From Aerococcaceae bacterium DSM 111021 (GTDB lineage Bacteria; Bacillota; Bacilli; Lactobacillales; Aerococcaceae), in contig JACCEK010000001.1 of NCBI GenBank assembly GCA_020112395.1, positions 1,178,001-1,242,000 on the forward strand: a DNA stretch of 64,000 nt, written 5' to 3'. Under the pieces are notes generated by a model. That model worked only from the letters and a program-made list of their open reading frames with translations, had not been told where the DNA came from and searched no databases. Both the position numbers and the translations under genes were made by a program. Positions 1 through 10,174 of the stretch are shown piece by piece (positions within the stretch are counted from its first letter, which is position 1; every line of letters starts with the position of its first letter).

Positions 1-282
1 CAAGGCAGCTTTCCCTTCCATCACTGGAATCGCAGCTTCAGGTCCAATATTACCTAAGCCTAATACAGCCGAGCCATCGGTCACAACCGCAACCAAGTTA
101 CGCTTCGACGTATACTTATAAACAGCCTCTTTATTTTGGGCAATCGCCGAACTCACGGCCGCCACACCTGGTGTATACGCAACTGATAACTCTTCCATGT
201 TAGTAATCGCAACTTTTGGAGTAACTTCAATCTTACCGCCTAATTCTTCGCTCATCTTTAATGCTTTTTCTCTTACATCCAC
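1..282 (-). CDS. NAD(P)-dependent malic enzyme, N-terminal part (cut by window edge)
   Basis: Malic enzymes decarboxylate malate to pyruvate in the cytoplasm. The visible 94 codons match the malic-enzyme N-terminal domain: a segment reading [20 protein letters not shown] near residues 23-42, then the [20 protein letters not shown] stretch and [14 protein letters not shown] at the edge. The gene reads leftwards and its C-terminal NAD-binding domain lies outside the window. I chose a GTG start at 282 because an AAAGGAAA ribosome binding site lies about 10 bases upstream and translation from there begins with the usual helix ([15 protein letters not shown]). No in-frame ATG lies before the conserved region except one at codon 10. 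Confidence 0.9.
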   Translation of the reverse strand, partial: MDVREKALKMSEELGGKIEVTPKVAITNMEELSVAYTPGVAAVSSAIAQNKEAVYKYTSKRNLVAVVTDGSAVLGLGNIGPEAAIPVMEGKAAL

Positions 283-315
283 TCTATATCGTTTCCTTTC
301 TTTGACTTATTTAAT

Positions 316-1731
316 TTACCACTGGGCGTTCTCTAATTCCGACTCCGTCCAAGGATATGGCGCAACGGATATTTTTTCGCCTGTATCTGGGTGAGTGACT
401 GAGACGATGTTGGTTGTTTTATTATACATATGACCAGGTACATTTATATAGAAATGCCCCGTGGAATCTGCTTGAGTTGTTTCAATCATTCCTCCAGCAT
501 AACCATTTAAATTTTGGACAGTGACTTCAGCATGTGGATACGTAAAGCCTTCCATATAATCTTGTTCTATAAAATAACGTTCCAACGTCAAGTATCCAGA
601 ATCATGAGCAAGCGCAGTTGGTCGATATTCATATACATCCAACGTATTTTCAAATACTACTTGACCAGTCTCATTTAAAACCCTAACCGTTGGAGGTGTC
701 CCAATTGTAATATCTAAATTCAATGAGAAATACCCCGATGAATCTGGTGTCGCTGTGACTGTGTTTGAATACTCTCCGCTGTATACTTGTTGCGTATAAG
801 CCTCCACGGAATAACTCGGTGGAATGAACCCAGACACAACATTCTCTTGCGTAAAGACTGGCTCAATCGCAATCGATTCACCATCTCCAACCGACGTCAG
901 CACCCAAGTTACAGGCGGCACATCTTGTCGTCTCGGTGATAATATCCGCCAATCATAGGGTAAAGCCCAGTTGGATGACGTTTTGGAAGTCGCGTTACCC
1001 GTCAACGCTTCAAATGATTCAAGTGTAAAATGTTCAGGGTATTCATTTTTCGGATTTTCTAAATCCCATTTAATCAAACTTAATGAGCCGCTCTTATTAT
1101 AGAAGAAGTAAAAAATATAATCTGTTCGGTGAGCCGATAATTCTTGTACGACGACACTTGTGTTCACCTTCACAGTTCTCGCGATCTCGTCCGATGGATA
1201 GACAGCAAATTCTTGAGTCACATTATCTTGTAACGTACCATTGTATTGTCTAATATTTTTGAGATGAGTTTTATGTGCATTATATTCATTTTCATTAATA
1301 ACTAATGTGCCATCTTTATTCTCAACAACAAATACTTCATATCCATCGCGGTAGAAGGTCATCTGATCAGGTAATTCATTAAAGTCTACGGCATAAGGAT
1401 ATAAAGTTTCGTACTCACTCTCGTCAGTGTGAGTATCGAAATATCTTTGTAAGTAATCCAGAACCATCAGACCTTGTCCTGTTGAATGGTTACCTTCTAT
1501 CCCGTAACTAGATAATGAGTGCGTTGCACCTGTATCAAGTATTGCTGCTTCTTCTTCCGCTAGATATGCATCCACCTCTTCATAGGTAAACGTCTCTGTT
1601 ATCCCCATCCGCAAATTTTCAATAATTGCCTCCCTTTCCTCCTCAAGCGTCTTTGCATGCCCTACTTCGCTATGAGAAAAGATAAGCAATAAACTAAATG
1701 CTAACACTACCTTCATCAGTTTCTTTATCAT
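316..1731 (-). CDS. Secreted protein with tandem C-terminal Ig-like (beta-sandwich) modules
   Basis: A 471-residue exported protein of unknown function. Residues 1-27 form a classical signal peptide (MIKKLMK charged start, hydrophobic VVLAFSLLLIFS core, cleavage near GHA-K). Residues 30-70 are acidic and helical. The middle (about 100-270) is an unrecognised domain rich in Tyr and Asp. The last 190 residues contain two repeats typical of bacterial Ig-like modules: VTATPDSSGYFSLNLD and IETTQADSTGHFYINVP carry the same T.ADssG.F.n..p pattern. There is no LPXTG motif or C-terminal membrane anchor, so it is probably released or held by the Ig-like modules. The AAAGGTGGG ribosome binding site precedes the ATG. 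It appears monocistronic; substrate or partner cannot be inferred. Confidence 0.7.
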   Translation of the reverse strand: MIKKLMKVVLAFSLLLIFSHSEVGHAKTLEEEREAIIENLRMGITETFTYEEVDAYLAEEEAAILDTGATHSLSSYGIEGNHSTGQGLMVLDYLQRYFDTHTDESEYETLYPYAVDFNELPDQMTFYRDGYEVFVVENKDGTLVINENEYNAHKTHLKNIRQYNGTLQDNVTQEFAVYPSDEIARTVKVNTSVVVQELSAHRTDYIFYFFYNKSGSLSLIKWDLENPKNEYPEHFTLESFEALTGNATSKTSSNWALPYDWRILSPRRQDVPPVTWVLTSVGDGESIAIEPVFTQENVVSGFIPPSYSVEAYTQQVYSGEYSNTVTATPDSSGYFSLNLDITIGTPPTVRVLNETGQVVFENTLDVYEYRPTALAHDSGYLTLERYFIEQDYMEGFTYPHAEVTVQNLNGYAGGMIETTQADSTGHFYINVPGHMYNKTTNIVSVTHPDTGEKISVAPYPWTESELENAQW

Positions 1732-1837
1732 CGTTACCCACCTTTATTGTATACTCATATAAAAATTATATATATAGCTAAATTATAGCATGTCAAAAAG
1801 ACCTTTAGCTAATTATTCACTATATATGCAAAAAAGA

Positions 1838-1873
1838 AACAAAGAAGCTAGCTTTTCCTTAGCCTTCTTTGTT
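1838..1873 (-). terminator. Intrinsic terminator ending the fructoside operon
   Basis: An inverted repeat, AACAAAGAAGCTA paired with TAGCCTTCTTTGTT, followed on the minus strand by a U-rich run (TTTCTTTTTTG). It lies just downstream of the ATPase stop codon at 1892. Confidence 0.8.
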
Positions 1874-1891
1874 CCTTTTTAATGATATCCT

Positions 1892-2995
1892 TTATTTAAT
1901 GACCGCACCTGATTCTTTATCGAAAAAATGCCCTTTATTCATGTTGAAAGAAACCTCTAATGTATTTCCGGCTTCATGGTAATCTCTTGAATCAACTACA
2001 GCCACATATTCTGCTCCAAACACATCTAAGTATAATATCGATTCAGCTCCAGTTAATTCGGATACAATGACCTTTGGTTCAACAATAGTGTCCGAACCAG
2101 CTTCTAAAGCAATTTGTTCGGTTTGTATGTCTTCTGGACGAATTCCAAAGAGTAATTTTTTTCCATCATAACCTCGTTCATTTAAAGTATTTCTCATAGG
2201 TTCTCTTACTACGAGATCTAAGCCATTGCCATCTGAGATTCTACCATCTTGATATGTTACTTCATTAATGTTCATAGCTGGCGAACCGATGAAGCTAGCT
2301 ACGAACGCGTTATTAGGAGCGTTATACACTTCAAATGGTGTTCCAATTTGTTGAATGACTCCATTATTCATAATGACAATTCGATCAGCTAATGTCATCG
2401 CTTCTGTTTGATCATGCGTAACATAAATCATCGTCGCTTCTAGTTCATTATGTAGCTTAGCGATTTCTTTTCTCATATGAACACGAAGTTTAGCATCTAA
2501 ATTCGATAATGGCTCATCCATTAAGAAAACTTTTGGATCTCGAACAACAGAACGACCTAAAGCGACACGTTGTCTTTGACCTCCTGACAGTGCAGCTGGT
2601 TTTCTATCTAATAATTCAGTAATTTGTAATAATTCGGCTGCATGTTCTACACGCTCTTTAATTTCTTTTTTTGGTGTTTTTTTTAATTTTAAACCGAAAG
2701 CCATATTATCAAACACCGTCATATGAGGGTACAAAGCGTAGTTTTGGAATACCATTGCAATATCCCGGTCCTTAGGAGGGACATCATTTACAACCCTGCC
2801 ATCAATGTACAATTCTCCATCAGTTATTTCTTCCAAGCCTGCAATCATACGTAAGGTTGTTGATTTCCCACAACCAGAAGGCCCTACGAATACAATAAAT
2901 TCATTATCTTCAATGTCTAAGTTAAAGTCAGTTACTGAATAATTATCAGCATTTTCATATTTTTTATGAATACCAGATAAGTTTATCTCTACCAC
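1892..2995 (-). CDS. msmK: MsmK/UgpC-type sugar ABC transporter ATP-binding protein
   Basis: Cytoplasmic ATPase energising a carbohydrate importer, 367 residues from the chosen start. Walker [11 protein letters not shown]-loop [11 protein letters not shown], signature LSGGQRQR, Walker [14 protein letters not shown] and the H-loop YVTHDQTEA are intact, followed by the C-terminal TOBE-type regulatory domain (FGIRPEDI). A longer reading from 3043 is possible, but a GTG at 2995 has AAAGGAGAT 6 bases upstream and begins [12 protein letters not shown], the normal family N-terminus. It is the last gene of the fructoside operon and presumably drives the two LplB/LplC-type permeases; MsmK-type ATPases are known to serve several importers. 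The tail of a second, decayed copy lies at 28834-29187. Confidence 0.93.
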   Translation of the reverse strand: MVEINLSGIHKKYENADNYSVTDFNLDIEDNEFIVFVGPSGCGKSTTLRMIAGLEEITDGELYIDGRVVNDVPPKDRDIAMVFQNYALYPHMTVFDNMAFGLKLKKTPKKEIKERVEHAAELLQITELLDRKPAALSGGQRQRVALGRSVVRDPKVFLMDEPLSNLDAKLRVHMRKEIAKLHNELEATMIYVTHDQTEAMTLADRIVIMNNGVIQQIGTPFEVYNAPNNAFVASFIGSPAMNINEVTYQDGRISDGNGLDLVVREPMRNTLNERGYDGKKLLFGIRPEDIQTEQIALEAGSDTIVEPKVIVSELTGAESILYLDVFGAEYVAVVDSRDYHEAGNTLEVSFNMNKGHFFDKESGAVIK

Positions 2996-3063
2996 ATTAA
3001 GATCTCCTTTACACTTTTGTCCTTTTGCTCTTTTCTTCTGCAAGTCAAAGCATTCACGCTTAA

Positions 3064-4500
3064 TTAATCAATCTTACTTAACGTTACTTGTTTATTCTCA
3101 TTGGACTTACTTAATATCTCAATTGTATTGGCTGGCTCATGAAAATAAACCGTGTTACTCATTGTTTTTCCATTTGCAAAAAGCTCAATAGATGATGCAT
3201 CAACAAGTACTTCAATTGTATTCACACTATCGATATCCATTGTTCGTTCATGAGTATAAGTTGCTTCCCCTTTAATATCTGGGTTCACATTTTTTCTTGA
3301 AATTGAAAGAACCTGGTCTCTAAGTTCGATTGAGAAGTATTCTTCTTGATCATTGCGAATATTTACTGATAAATCAGTTAAATCAGTTTGGGATTCAATC
3401 TTTAGATAGTTGAACTCATTGCTATTCATCGTATGCTCTTCTTTTACATTTTTCTTTTCATATACTGTTGTTAATCTATCGTAAAATTCGCTTGGAATCT
3501 CTTGGACTAACTTGTTATCTTTTACAGACAACACTCGCGGAAATGTCATCATTCCTGACCATCCATGTCTTTGTTCATCCAAGATATTAGTTCTACCCCA
3601 CATTTGTTGCCAAGCAACAATAATTCGTCTACCTTGATCATCGAAACAAGTCTGTGGAGCATAATAATCCAATCCTTGATCGATTTCATGATAATGGTTT
3701 ATCTCAAATGACAGAGTTTCCCAATCCACCTTCCCAAATATAGCAATAGAAGAGTTCAGATTCTGATACTGGCTTCCTTCTTTTGGCATATTCATTGGAC
3801 TTAAGACGAGTACGTCTTCTCCGTCGATTTCAAATAAATCAGGACACTCCCAAATATTACCTAACTGGTCATTTCCTTCAAGCAGTACTGATGCTTTGGA
3901 CCATTCAACTAAATCTTCTGAAGAAAAGATGAATATTTGTCCTTGTGTTTGCTCGTTTGTTAATGTTTTTGAAGCTACAACTGAATAATATATCTCTCCT
4001 CGCTTGAAAACTTTAGGGTCTCTAAAGTCGACCGTTGTGCCTAATTCACCTAGATTAGATTGACCAATGACTGGGTTATTCACATGTTTTTCAAACGTTA
4101 TGCCATCTGTTGATGTAGCAATACATTGGACTTGATTAACGATTCCATTCTCTTCGTATACACCTGTATACATCAGCACAAGTTCCTCATCAACGACGAT
4201 AGCAGAACCGGAGAAACACCCATCTTTATCATATGGTTGATCTGGAGCCAATGCTATTGGGAGGTATTCCCATTCAATTAAATCTTTTGATTTAGCATGA
4301 CCCCAGTGCATTGTATCCCATTTACTATCATATGGATTTGCTTGATAAAAGAGGTGATATTCACCTTCAAAATACACAAAACCATTTGGATCATTCAACC
4401 ATCCATATTCTGGAGCTAAATGATATTTAGGTCTAAATGTTTCAACCATATTTAATTTATTCTCTTTAACAAATGTGTTCGCTTTTTCTAATAGATTCAT
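3064..4500 (-). CDS. scrB: GH32 fructosidase (sucrose-6-phosphate hydrolase / beta-fructofuranosidase)
   Basis: A 478-residue glycoside hydrolase family 32 enzyme without signal peptide, so it acts inside the cell on imported sucrose or fructo-oligosaccharide. The nucleophile motif WLNDPNG (residues 34-40), the FRDP transition-state stabiliser (near 160) and the WECPDLF acid/base motif (near 218) are present, followed by the C-terminal beta-sandwich. The start ATG lies 2 bases after the binding-protein stop region, so the two are translationally close. Because the neighbouring importer is ABC-type and not PTS, unphosphorylated sucrose or short fructans are more likely substrates than sucrose-6-phosphate; this is inference. 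Confidence 0.92.
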   Translation of the reverse strand: MNLLEKANTFVKENKLNMVETFRPKYHLAPEYGWLNDPNGFVYFEGEYHLFYQANPYDSKWDTMHWGHAKSKDLIEWEYLPIALAPDQPYDKDGCFSGSAIVVDEELVLMYTGVYEENGIVNQVQCIATSTDGITFEKHVNNPVIGQSNLGELGTTVDFRDPKVFKRGEIYYSVVASKTLTNEQTQGQIFIFSSEDLVEWSKASVLLEGNDQLGNIWECPDLFEIDGEDVLVLSPMNMPKEGSQYQNLNSSIAIFGKVDWETLSFEINHYHEIDQGLDYYAPQTCFDDQGRRIIVAWQQMWGRTNILDEQRHGWSGMMTFPRVLSVKDNKLVQEIPSEFYDRLTTVYEKKNVKEEHTMNSNEFNYLKIESQTDLTDLSVNIRNDQEEYFSIELRDQVLSISRKNVNPDIKGEATYTHERTMDIDSVNTIEVLVDASSIELFANGKTMSNTVYFHEPANTIEILSKSNENKQVTLSKID

Positions 4501-4502
4501 TC

Positions 4503-6137
4503 TTATTCCTCCGCATTACTAAGATATTGTTCGTAATTTCTTTCATAAATTTCCATTAATTCTGGTAAATTTAATCTGTCTAATTCTTCTAAATACGTGT
4601 TCCATTCTTCATCGGTTACACCACCAATAATCCATTCTGCACGTTTTTGTTTAACGTATGGATCTAAATCTGCAAGTATTTGATCTAATCTAGCAGAATC
4701 TTCATTATTCATAAATACTTGTGGGTAGTTATAATCATTTTCAATAAATTCTAAATAATACTCATGCATCAAATCAAGTCTCCATTGGGCATCATCAGGT
4801 GATGTTGTATAGACACCATAGTATTCATCTAACACCGCTAATGGTCCACTCGCTTCAGTTCTTTGTCTTAGTTCCCCTGGTGCAGCTCCTTCTAAATCAG
4901 CATGTTGTAACATAGGTTCTCCAGCTTCGTTTGTTCCCAAGGTGAATATGTTTTGTTGCTCTTCATCTCCATAAGTACCCCAGTTATTTTGGACTGATTG
5001 AAGAGGTGCATACATCTGATCTGCCCATTTCGCTGTTAATTCTAAGTTTTGATTAGCGCTAGTAATAACAAAACGCCCTCTGTGGAAACCAAAATTATTT
5101 GTTCTAGTTATTTTTTTATCTCCGTCGGGCCTTTCTAATACTGGGAGTACGTCATAACTATCATTTGAACCAGTTATATTTGCTTTATCCCATGTAAAAT
5201 ACACACCGTATCGCTGATCATTCCCTTTTGAAACATACGCATTCCAGTCATGCTCAAATGCCTCATTATCGATTAAGCCTTTTTGGTATAGTTCACCAAA
5301 ATACTCAATCCCTTTACGATATGCTTCATCATCTGCCGTATAGTTTAGTGTATGGTCATTATTAACTACTAAGTGATTATCATTGTCCCCATCACCACCA
5401 AAAGCTGCCATTAATATTTTGAAGTCTTCATTTCCACCCTGATCAATGAAACTCAATGGAATCTCATCAGCTTCACCATTTCCATTCGGGTCATCATTTT
5501 TAAAGGCTTCTAAAACAACCATTAAGTCATCTGTGGTTTCAGGCATCTCAAGACCAAGGTTATCTAACCATTCAACATTAATCCAAGCCATTCCATTAAC
5601 AGTATGAATAGACTCCTTACCTTCTCCTAATTCTTCAATCCATGGGAATGAATACATATTCCCATCTGGGGCAGTCGCTAATTCTTTGTATTGAGGATAT
5701 TTTTCATAGATGGCATTTAAATTAGGCATAAATTCTTCTACCAAGTCATTAACTGGAACGATCACCCCATCTTCAGCCCAAGATAATAACTCTTGATCAC
5801 TTGCAGCTGAATTAAACATGGCATCAGGTAAATCACCTGCCGCAATAGCTAGGTTACGTTGTTCAGCGTAATCATCAACAATATTATTCCATTCAATATG
5901 GACTCCTGTATCTTCTTCTAATCGTTGGAATATTAGCTTTTCATTTGGATCAGATGGTGCTAATGGTGATGAATTGGTCATTAAATTTAAAGTAACCTCT
6001 TCTTGTAATGGGAATTCAATATTTTCTAATTCATAATCTACTGCTGAAGTGCCTGAACCTCCACTGTTACCACATCCTGCTAATATAAATGACGCTGTAA
6101 GTAAAGATGCTCCTAAAATAAATTGTTTTTTCTTCAT
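4503..6137 (-). CDS. Extracellular sugar-binding lipoprotein (LplA/LipO-like)
   Basis: Binding component of the importer, 544 residues. I chose the ATG at 6137 (MKKKQFILGASL) because it gives a lipoprotein signal peptide ending in the lipobox LAGC (Cys about residue 21) and has AGGAAA upstream; a longer reading to 6278 adds sequence that overlaps the permease gene. After a Gly/Ser linker the protein resembles the large LipO/YtcQ/LplA group of binding proteins that pair with LplB/LplC permeases. It faces the outside, tethered by the lipidated cysteine. It sits between the permeases and the GH32 gene, so a fructose-containing oligosaccharide is the likely ligand. Confidence 0.9.
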   Translation of the reverse strand: MKKKQFILGASLLTASFILAGCGNSGGSGTSAVDYELENIEFPLQEEVTLNLMTNSSPLAPSDPNEKLIFQRLEEDTGVHIEWNNIVDDYAEQRNLAIAAGDLPDAMFNSAASDQELLSWAEDGVIVPVNDLVEEFMPNLNAIYEKYPQYKELATAPDGNMYSFPWIEELGEGKESIHTVNGMAWINVEWLDNLGLEMPETTDDLMVVLEAFKNDDPNGNGEADEIPLSFIDQGGNEDFKILMAAFGGDGDNDNHLVVNNDHTLNYTADDEAYRKGIEYFGELYQKGLIDNEAFEHDWNAYVSKGNDQRYGVYFTWDKANITGSNDSYDVLPVLERPDGDKKITRTNNFGFHRGRFVITSANQNLELTAKWADQMYAPLQSVQNNWGTYGDEEQQNIFTLGTNEAGEPMLQHADLEGAAPGELRQRTEASGPLAVLDEYYGVYTTSPDDAQWRLDLMHEYYLEFIENDYNYPQVFMNNEDSARLDQILADLDPYVKQKRAEWIIGGVTDEEWNTYLEELDRLNLPELMEIYERNYEQYLSNAEE

Positions 6138-6186
6138 GTCTTTTTTCCTTTCGTATATAATATTAAGAAATATTTTTTTACTTGAA

Positions 6187-7074
6187 TTAACCTTTAATAG
6201 AACCTTGCACGACACCTTCTTCAAAGTATTTTTGAAAGAAAGGAAACATAATAAGTAAGGGCGCACTTGAAACAACAATTGTTGAATATTTGATGAGTTC
6301 TGCTATCTTCTGCATTTCAGCCATAGCAGTTTGAGCACCAATCATATTAGATTGAGGCTGATTTTGTACTAATATTCTTCGCAGTACAAGTTGTAATGGT
6401 TCTAATTCAGGACTGCTAATATATATCATTGCTTCAAAGTAACTGTTCCACATCCCCACAAAAGAATATAGAAACACTACAAACATGATGGGTTTACTTA
6501 AGGGCAAAATCATTTTAATAAAAATTTGGATATCATTCGCTCCATCAATTTTTGCTGCTTCCATCATTTCATCTGGTAATCCTCTGACAAACACCGTTGC
6601 AAGTAATAGATGCCCAACAGATAAAGATCCTGGCAGTATCAAGGCCCATGGAGTATTTAACATACCAAGATTTCTAATTAGTAAGTAAGTTGGAACTAAG
6701 CCTCCTCCGAAAAACATCGTTATTCCGAAGAAAATCATTAATGGCTTTTTAAACATCAAGTCTTTTCGACTCAATGGATAAGCTGCCGTCATTGTGACTA
6801 AAACATTCATAACTCCAAAACCAAGTGAGTATAAGAATGAGTTAACGAACCCTCTTAATATTGATGAATCAGCTAATACTCGAGAATAACCCTCTAAAGT
6901 CCAATCACTCGCATTAAAACTTATACCATCATTAATTAAGACTGTTGGGTCCATAAAACTAGCTGCTAATATATAGATAACAGGCAATATAATTGACGCA
7001 ACAACTAGCATGAGTAGAAGTGAATTGATTATCTTAAACAATCGATCTCTACCGTCATAAGCTAAGGTTTTCAT
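6187..7074 (-). CDS. Carbohydrate ABC transporter permease, LplC/YtcP family
   Basis: A 295-residue membrane protein with about six transmembrane helices. It carries the inner-membrane component signature EAAKIDGANDIQIFIKMILPLSKP (EAA loop, near residues 180-203), which contacts the ATPase. The C-terminus FFQKYFEEGVVQGSIKG is the conserved end of this permease group. Its start overlaps the stop of the upstream permease by 4 bases (ATGA-type coupling), so both subunits are probably made in equal amounts. Confidence 0.93.
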   Translation of the reverse strand: MKTLAYDGRDRLFKIINSLLLMLVVASIILPVIYILAASFMDPTVLINDGISFNASDWTLEGYSRVLADSSILRGFVNSFLYSLGFGVMNVLVTMTAAYPLSRKDLMFKKPLMIFFGITMFFGGGLVPTYLLIRNLGMLNTPWALILPGSLSVGHLLLATVFVRGLPDEMMEAAKIDGANDIQIFIKMILPLSKPIMFVVFLYSFVGMWNSYFEAMIYISSPELEPLQLVLRRILVQNQPQSNMIGAQTAMAEMQKIAELIKYSTIVVSSAPLLIMFPFFQKYFEEGVVQGSIKG

Positions 7075-8015
7075 TTTGCGACCACCTTTCTATTATTCAT
7101 TCTGTTAATAATTAGTGTTGTAGCTAATAGTAATACTAGATTAATCGCAGTATTGAATAAGCCTATAGCTGTCGAATATGAATAGTCTCCAGATTGCAGT
7201 CCAACTTTATAGACATACGTATCAATTATTTCTGAGGTTGGAAGATTCAAGCTCGTCTGCATTAGGTAAGCTTTTTCATACCCCAAGTTCATAATTCCAC
7301 CTACCGATAGGATTAAGTTAATAATAATCAGTGGCTTCATTGTTGGTAATTCAATATATCTAATCTTTTGTAAGATCGTTGCTCCATCGATTTCTGCTGC
7401 TTCATATAGCTCTGGTGGTACTCCAGATAACACAGCCGTATAGAGTAATGAAGCCCATCCCATACCCTGCCAAATTCCAGAGAAAATATACAATGATCGG
7501 AATGAACCTGGATTGGTTAGGAAATTTGGTACATTCATTCCTATTGATTCTAAAATCGAGATAATCGGCCCGGAAGAAGAGAACAGCAAGAATATAATTC
7601 CGACAATAATAACGGTCGAAATAAAATTCGGCATATAAAGTATGGTTTGTAATGTACTTTTTATTTTTTGCGACATAATCTGATTAAGCATTAAGGCAAT
7701 AATTATAGGTGGGAAAAACCCCCATAGAAGTCCATATATAGATAACTTCAACGTGTTTTCTAATAACCGTGAGAAATTGGGCGACGATAGAAAGTTTCTA
7801 AAATGCTCCAATCCAACCCACTTACTTCCAGCGATACCTAGAATAGGATTGTAATCTTTAAAAGCTAAAACAATTCCATACATAGGAAAGTATTTAAAAA
7901 TCAATGTGATTAATACCGCAGGAATCATTAGCATTAATAAATACTTCTGGTTGTTAAGTTTAGTCAAGAACTTATTTCTTTTTTTCGTATTTTTTACTTG
8001 CGTCACATTTTTCAC
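7071..8015 (-). CDS. Carbohydrate ABC transporter permease, LplB family
   Basis: A 314-residue membrane protein with about six helices and a cytoplasmic N-terminal tail. The EAA loop reads YEAAEIDGATILQKIRYIELP (near residues 203-223). It partners with the 295-residue permease that follows and overlaps. An AAGGAG ribosome binding site lies just upstream, and the 12-bp operator TGAAACGTTTCA (8025-8036) sits between the repressor gene and this start, so transcription of the transport half of the operon may be separately repressible. Confidence 0.93.
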   Translation of the reverse strand: MKNVTQVKNTKKRNKFLTKLNNQKYLLMLMIPAVLITLIFKYFPMYGIVLAFKDYNPILGIAGSKWVGLEHFRNFLSSPNFSRLLENTLKLSIYGLLWGFFPPIIIALMLNQIMSQKIKSTLQTILYMPNFISTVIIVGIIFLLFSSSGPIISILESIGMNVPNFLTNPGSFRSLYIFSGIWQGMGWASLLYTAVLSGVPPELYEAAEIDGATILQKIRYIELPTMKPLIIINLILSVGGIMNLGYEKAYLMQTSLNLPTSEIIDTYVYKVGLQSGDYSYSTAIGLFNTAINLVLLLATTLIINRMNNRKVVAK

Positions 8016-8024
8016 TCCTTAATT

Positions 8025-8036
8025 TGAAACGTTTCA
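8025..8036. promoter_or_regulatory. LacI-family operator upstream of the permease genes
   Basis: The perfect 12-bp palindrome TGAAACGTTTCA lies 10 bases before the permease start. The same sequence occurs upstream of the fructokinase gene (9936-9947). LacI-family regulators bind such CG-centred palindromes; the adjacent repressor gene is the obvious candidate. A TATAAA-like -10 (8039-8044, minus strand) just upstream would be blocked by a repressor bound here. Confidence 0.8.
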
Positions 8037-8063
8037 TTTTTATATGAAGAACAATTAATTTTA

Positions 8064-9029
8064 TTAATTAGTTGTTCCTCCTTCCATAAACTTGATTGGA
8101 AGATTTCTTTGTTCTTTATATTCTGGATTTTTAATTTGCTTCATTAATATTTCAAACGCATTATACGCTATTTCTTTAACAGGTTGAACAATCGTAGATA
8201 CTTGATAATCTCTTTCGCTACTCAATTTAATACCATCAAAACCAATCAATTGATAATCAACTAAGACTTCCTTATTCATATCCTTTAATTTATCTATAAT
8301 GTCTAAACCTACAAAATCATTAATAGTGAAGATTCCGTCGATTTCTGTATATTTACTCATCATTAACTTCAAATCATCCGTAAAATCATTATTTGGTTCC
8401 AATAAATCGATGATATGATACTTGATTTTATTCTCTACACAATATGATTCAAATCCTTGACGTCTTTTCATCGTTTCGTTAGACATCAAATTATGAGATC
8501 CAACAAATAATAATGTTTTTGCTCCTTTTTCATAAAGTGTTTGAGCAGCTAATCTTCCCCCTTTAAAGTTATCACTCGATACGATACTGATATCTTTATT
8601 AAAGTGACGGTCAATACTAACAAATGGAAGAGAACTTTCTATATAAGAATCGATATCTCTATAAGTTATAGCAATAATTCCATCAACTTTGTTTTTTCTT
8701 AACATTTTAATGTAATTTAATTCAGTTTCTTCATTGTTATTTGAATTACATAAAAAGACATGATAGTCATTTGCTTCCGCAATTTCTTCTAGATAAAAAG
8801 CAATCGAAGAAAAGAATGGATGCCAAATAGTTGGTAGAATTAAAGCAATTGTATTTGTATGATTTAATTTAAAGCTTCTAGCTAAATTATTTGTTTCATA
8901 ATTTAGTTCTTCCACAGCTGAGATAACCTTATTATAGGTGGATTTTTTAACTTTTATCCCATTAAATACATTACTAACACTACCAACACTAACCCCTGCT
9001 AGTTTAGCTACATCCTTCATCGTTGCCAT
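8064..9029 (-). CDS. scrR: LacI-family transcriptional repressor of the fructoside locus
   Basis: A 321-residue regulator. Residues 1-50 form the LacI helix-turn-helix (TMKDVAKLAGVSVGSVSNVF), followed by the hinge and a periplasmic-binding-protein-like effector domain starting at NTIALILPTIWHPFFSS. It lies between fructokinase and the permeases, 13 bases after the kinase, and is flanked by two identical palindromic operators, so it most likely represses both transcription units and is released by a fructose-containing inducer. The effector identity is inference from the neighbours. The gene symbol is by context only. Confidence 0.85.
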   Translation of the reverse strand: MATMKDVAKLAGVSVGSVSNVFNGIKVKKSTYNKVISAVEELNYETNNLARSFKLNHTNTIALILPTIWHPFFSSIAFYLEEIAEANDYHVFLCNSNNNEETELNYIKMLRKNKVDGIIAITYRDIDSYIESSLPFVSIDRHFNKDISIVSSDNFKGGRLAAQTLYEKGAKTLLFVGSHNLMSNETMKRRQGFESYCVENKIKYHIIDLLEPNNDFTDDLKLMMSKYTEIDGIFTINDFVGLDIIDKLKDMNKEVLVDYQLIGFDGIKLSSERDYQVSTIVQPVKEIAYNAFEILMKQIKNPEYKEQRNLPIKFMEGGTTN

Positions 9030-9042
9030 GTTTACCCTTCTT

Positions 9043-9915
9043 TCATTCGTTATTTTCTGCTTTTTCGGCTAATTTATAACAACCTTTTAGCGCAGCCTCA
9101 TCCCCTAATTTAGGCATTACGATATATGTCTTAATATCGTCAATGTCTAAATAATTTCCAGCTAATTCTTGATACTGATTTTGAACTTTTTCTAGTAATA
9201 ATTCCTTATTCATGACACCACCACCAAGGATCACTCGCTCAGGACGTAAGGTATACGTTATATTATACACTGCTTGAGCAATATAGTATGCCTCAATATC
9301 CCATTCAATACTGTTAGTATCTAAATCTTTCCCTTTGACTCCCGTTCTATGTTCAATTGCTGGTCCACTTGCTAACCCTTCCAAACAAAAGTCATGATAA
9401 GGGCAATTTCCGCTTTTTTCTGCGCTACTATGTGGATGAACAATCATATGTCCCATCTCTGGATGGGATGCTCCTCCAATGAATTCACCATTTTGAATAG
9501 CTCCTCCACCAACACCCGTTCCAATCGTCACATATACAATACTAGATAGGTCCTCGCCATGTCCGAAGTGATACTCACCATTCGCAGATGCATTAACATC
9601 CGTGGTCCAATACATAGGTATATTAAATACTGACTTTAATGTTCCTAAGAAATTGAAATCTTTCCATAATAGCTTTGGTGTATTTGTAATGAATCCATAC
9701 TTATCAGAATTAATATCACTATCAATTGGCCCAAATGATCCAATCCCTATACTTGAGATTTCTGCTTTATATTTATTGAAAAAATATATAACTTGTTCTA
9801 AAGTTTCCTCAGGATTTGTTGTTTCTATACTTATTTTATCCAAGGTCTTATATTCTTTGTTTCCAACTGCACATACAAATTTCGTGCCCCCAGCTTCAAT
9901 AGCCCCATACAACAT
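9043..9915 (-). CDS. scrK: ROK-family fructokinase
   Basis: A 290-residue cytoplasmic sugar kinase that would phosphorylate the fructose released by the GH32 enzyme. The ATP-binding EAGGTKFVCAVG motif is at residues 7-18, the catalytic aspartate lies in TTDVNASANGE (about 104), the GTGVGGGA loop is near 131, and the ROK zinc site is visible as H-MIVHPH then GNCPYHDFC (one His and three Cys-type ligands, with one position taken by His). It is the first gene of the operon, behind a near-consensus promoter and the repressor operator. Confidence 0.9.
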   Translation of the reverse strand: MLYGAIEAGGTKFVCAVGNKEYKTLDKISIETTNPEETLEQVIYFFNKYKAEISSIGIGSFGPIDSDINSDKYGFITNTPKLLWKDFNFLGTLKSVFNIPMYWTTDVNASANGEYHFGHGEDLSSIVYVTIGTGVGGGAIQNGEFIGGASHPEMGHMIVHPHSSAEKSGNCPYHDFCLEGLASGPAIEHRTGVKGKDLDTNSIEWDIEAYYIAQAVYNITYTLRPERVILGGGVMNKELLLEKVQNQYQELAGNYLDIDDIKTYIVMPKLGDEAALKGCYKLAEKAENNE

Positions 9916-9935
9916 TTAACAGCCCCCTTAAAATT

Positions 9936-9947
9936 TGAAACGTTTCA
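9936..9947. promoter_or_regulatory. LacI-family operator upstream of fructokinase
   Basis: The palindrome TGAAACGTTTCA, identical to the copy at 8025-8036, lies immediately downstream of the -10 hexamer, over the expected transcription start, where a bound repressor would block RNA polymerase. Confidence 0.85.
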
Positions 9948-9954
9948 TATTTTT

Positions 9955-9982
9955 ATTATAGAATATTATTTAATTAAGTCAA
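9955..9982 (-). promoter_or_regulatory. Promoter of the fructoside operon
   Basis: On the minus strand, a TTGACT -35 (9977-9982) and a consensus TATAAT -10 (9955-9960) are separated by 16 bases. The LacI-type operator begins 8 bases further downstream. Confidence 0.8.
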
Positions 9983-10174
9983 GGACTTTTGTAAGGGATT
10001 TCATTTCTGTTTATCAATGTGTGTTTACAGAAAAATTAAGTATCGTTGATAAATTCTTTTTTTGAAATTTTTAAGTTTAAGTTAGCCACTACTAAAAAAT
10101 AATGATGGGAATAAAAAGGTGAATCAATTTACGTTCATTCTTACTCCTTCCCATTTTAATTCCTTATAATAAAA

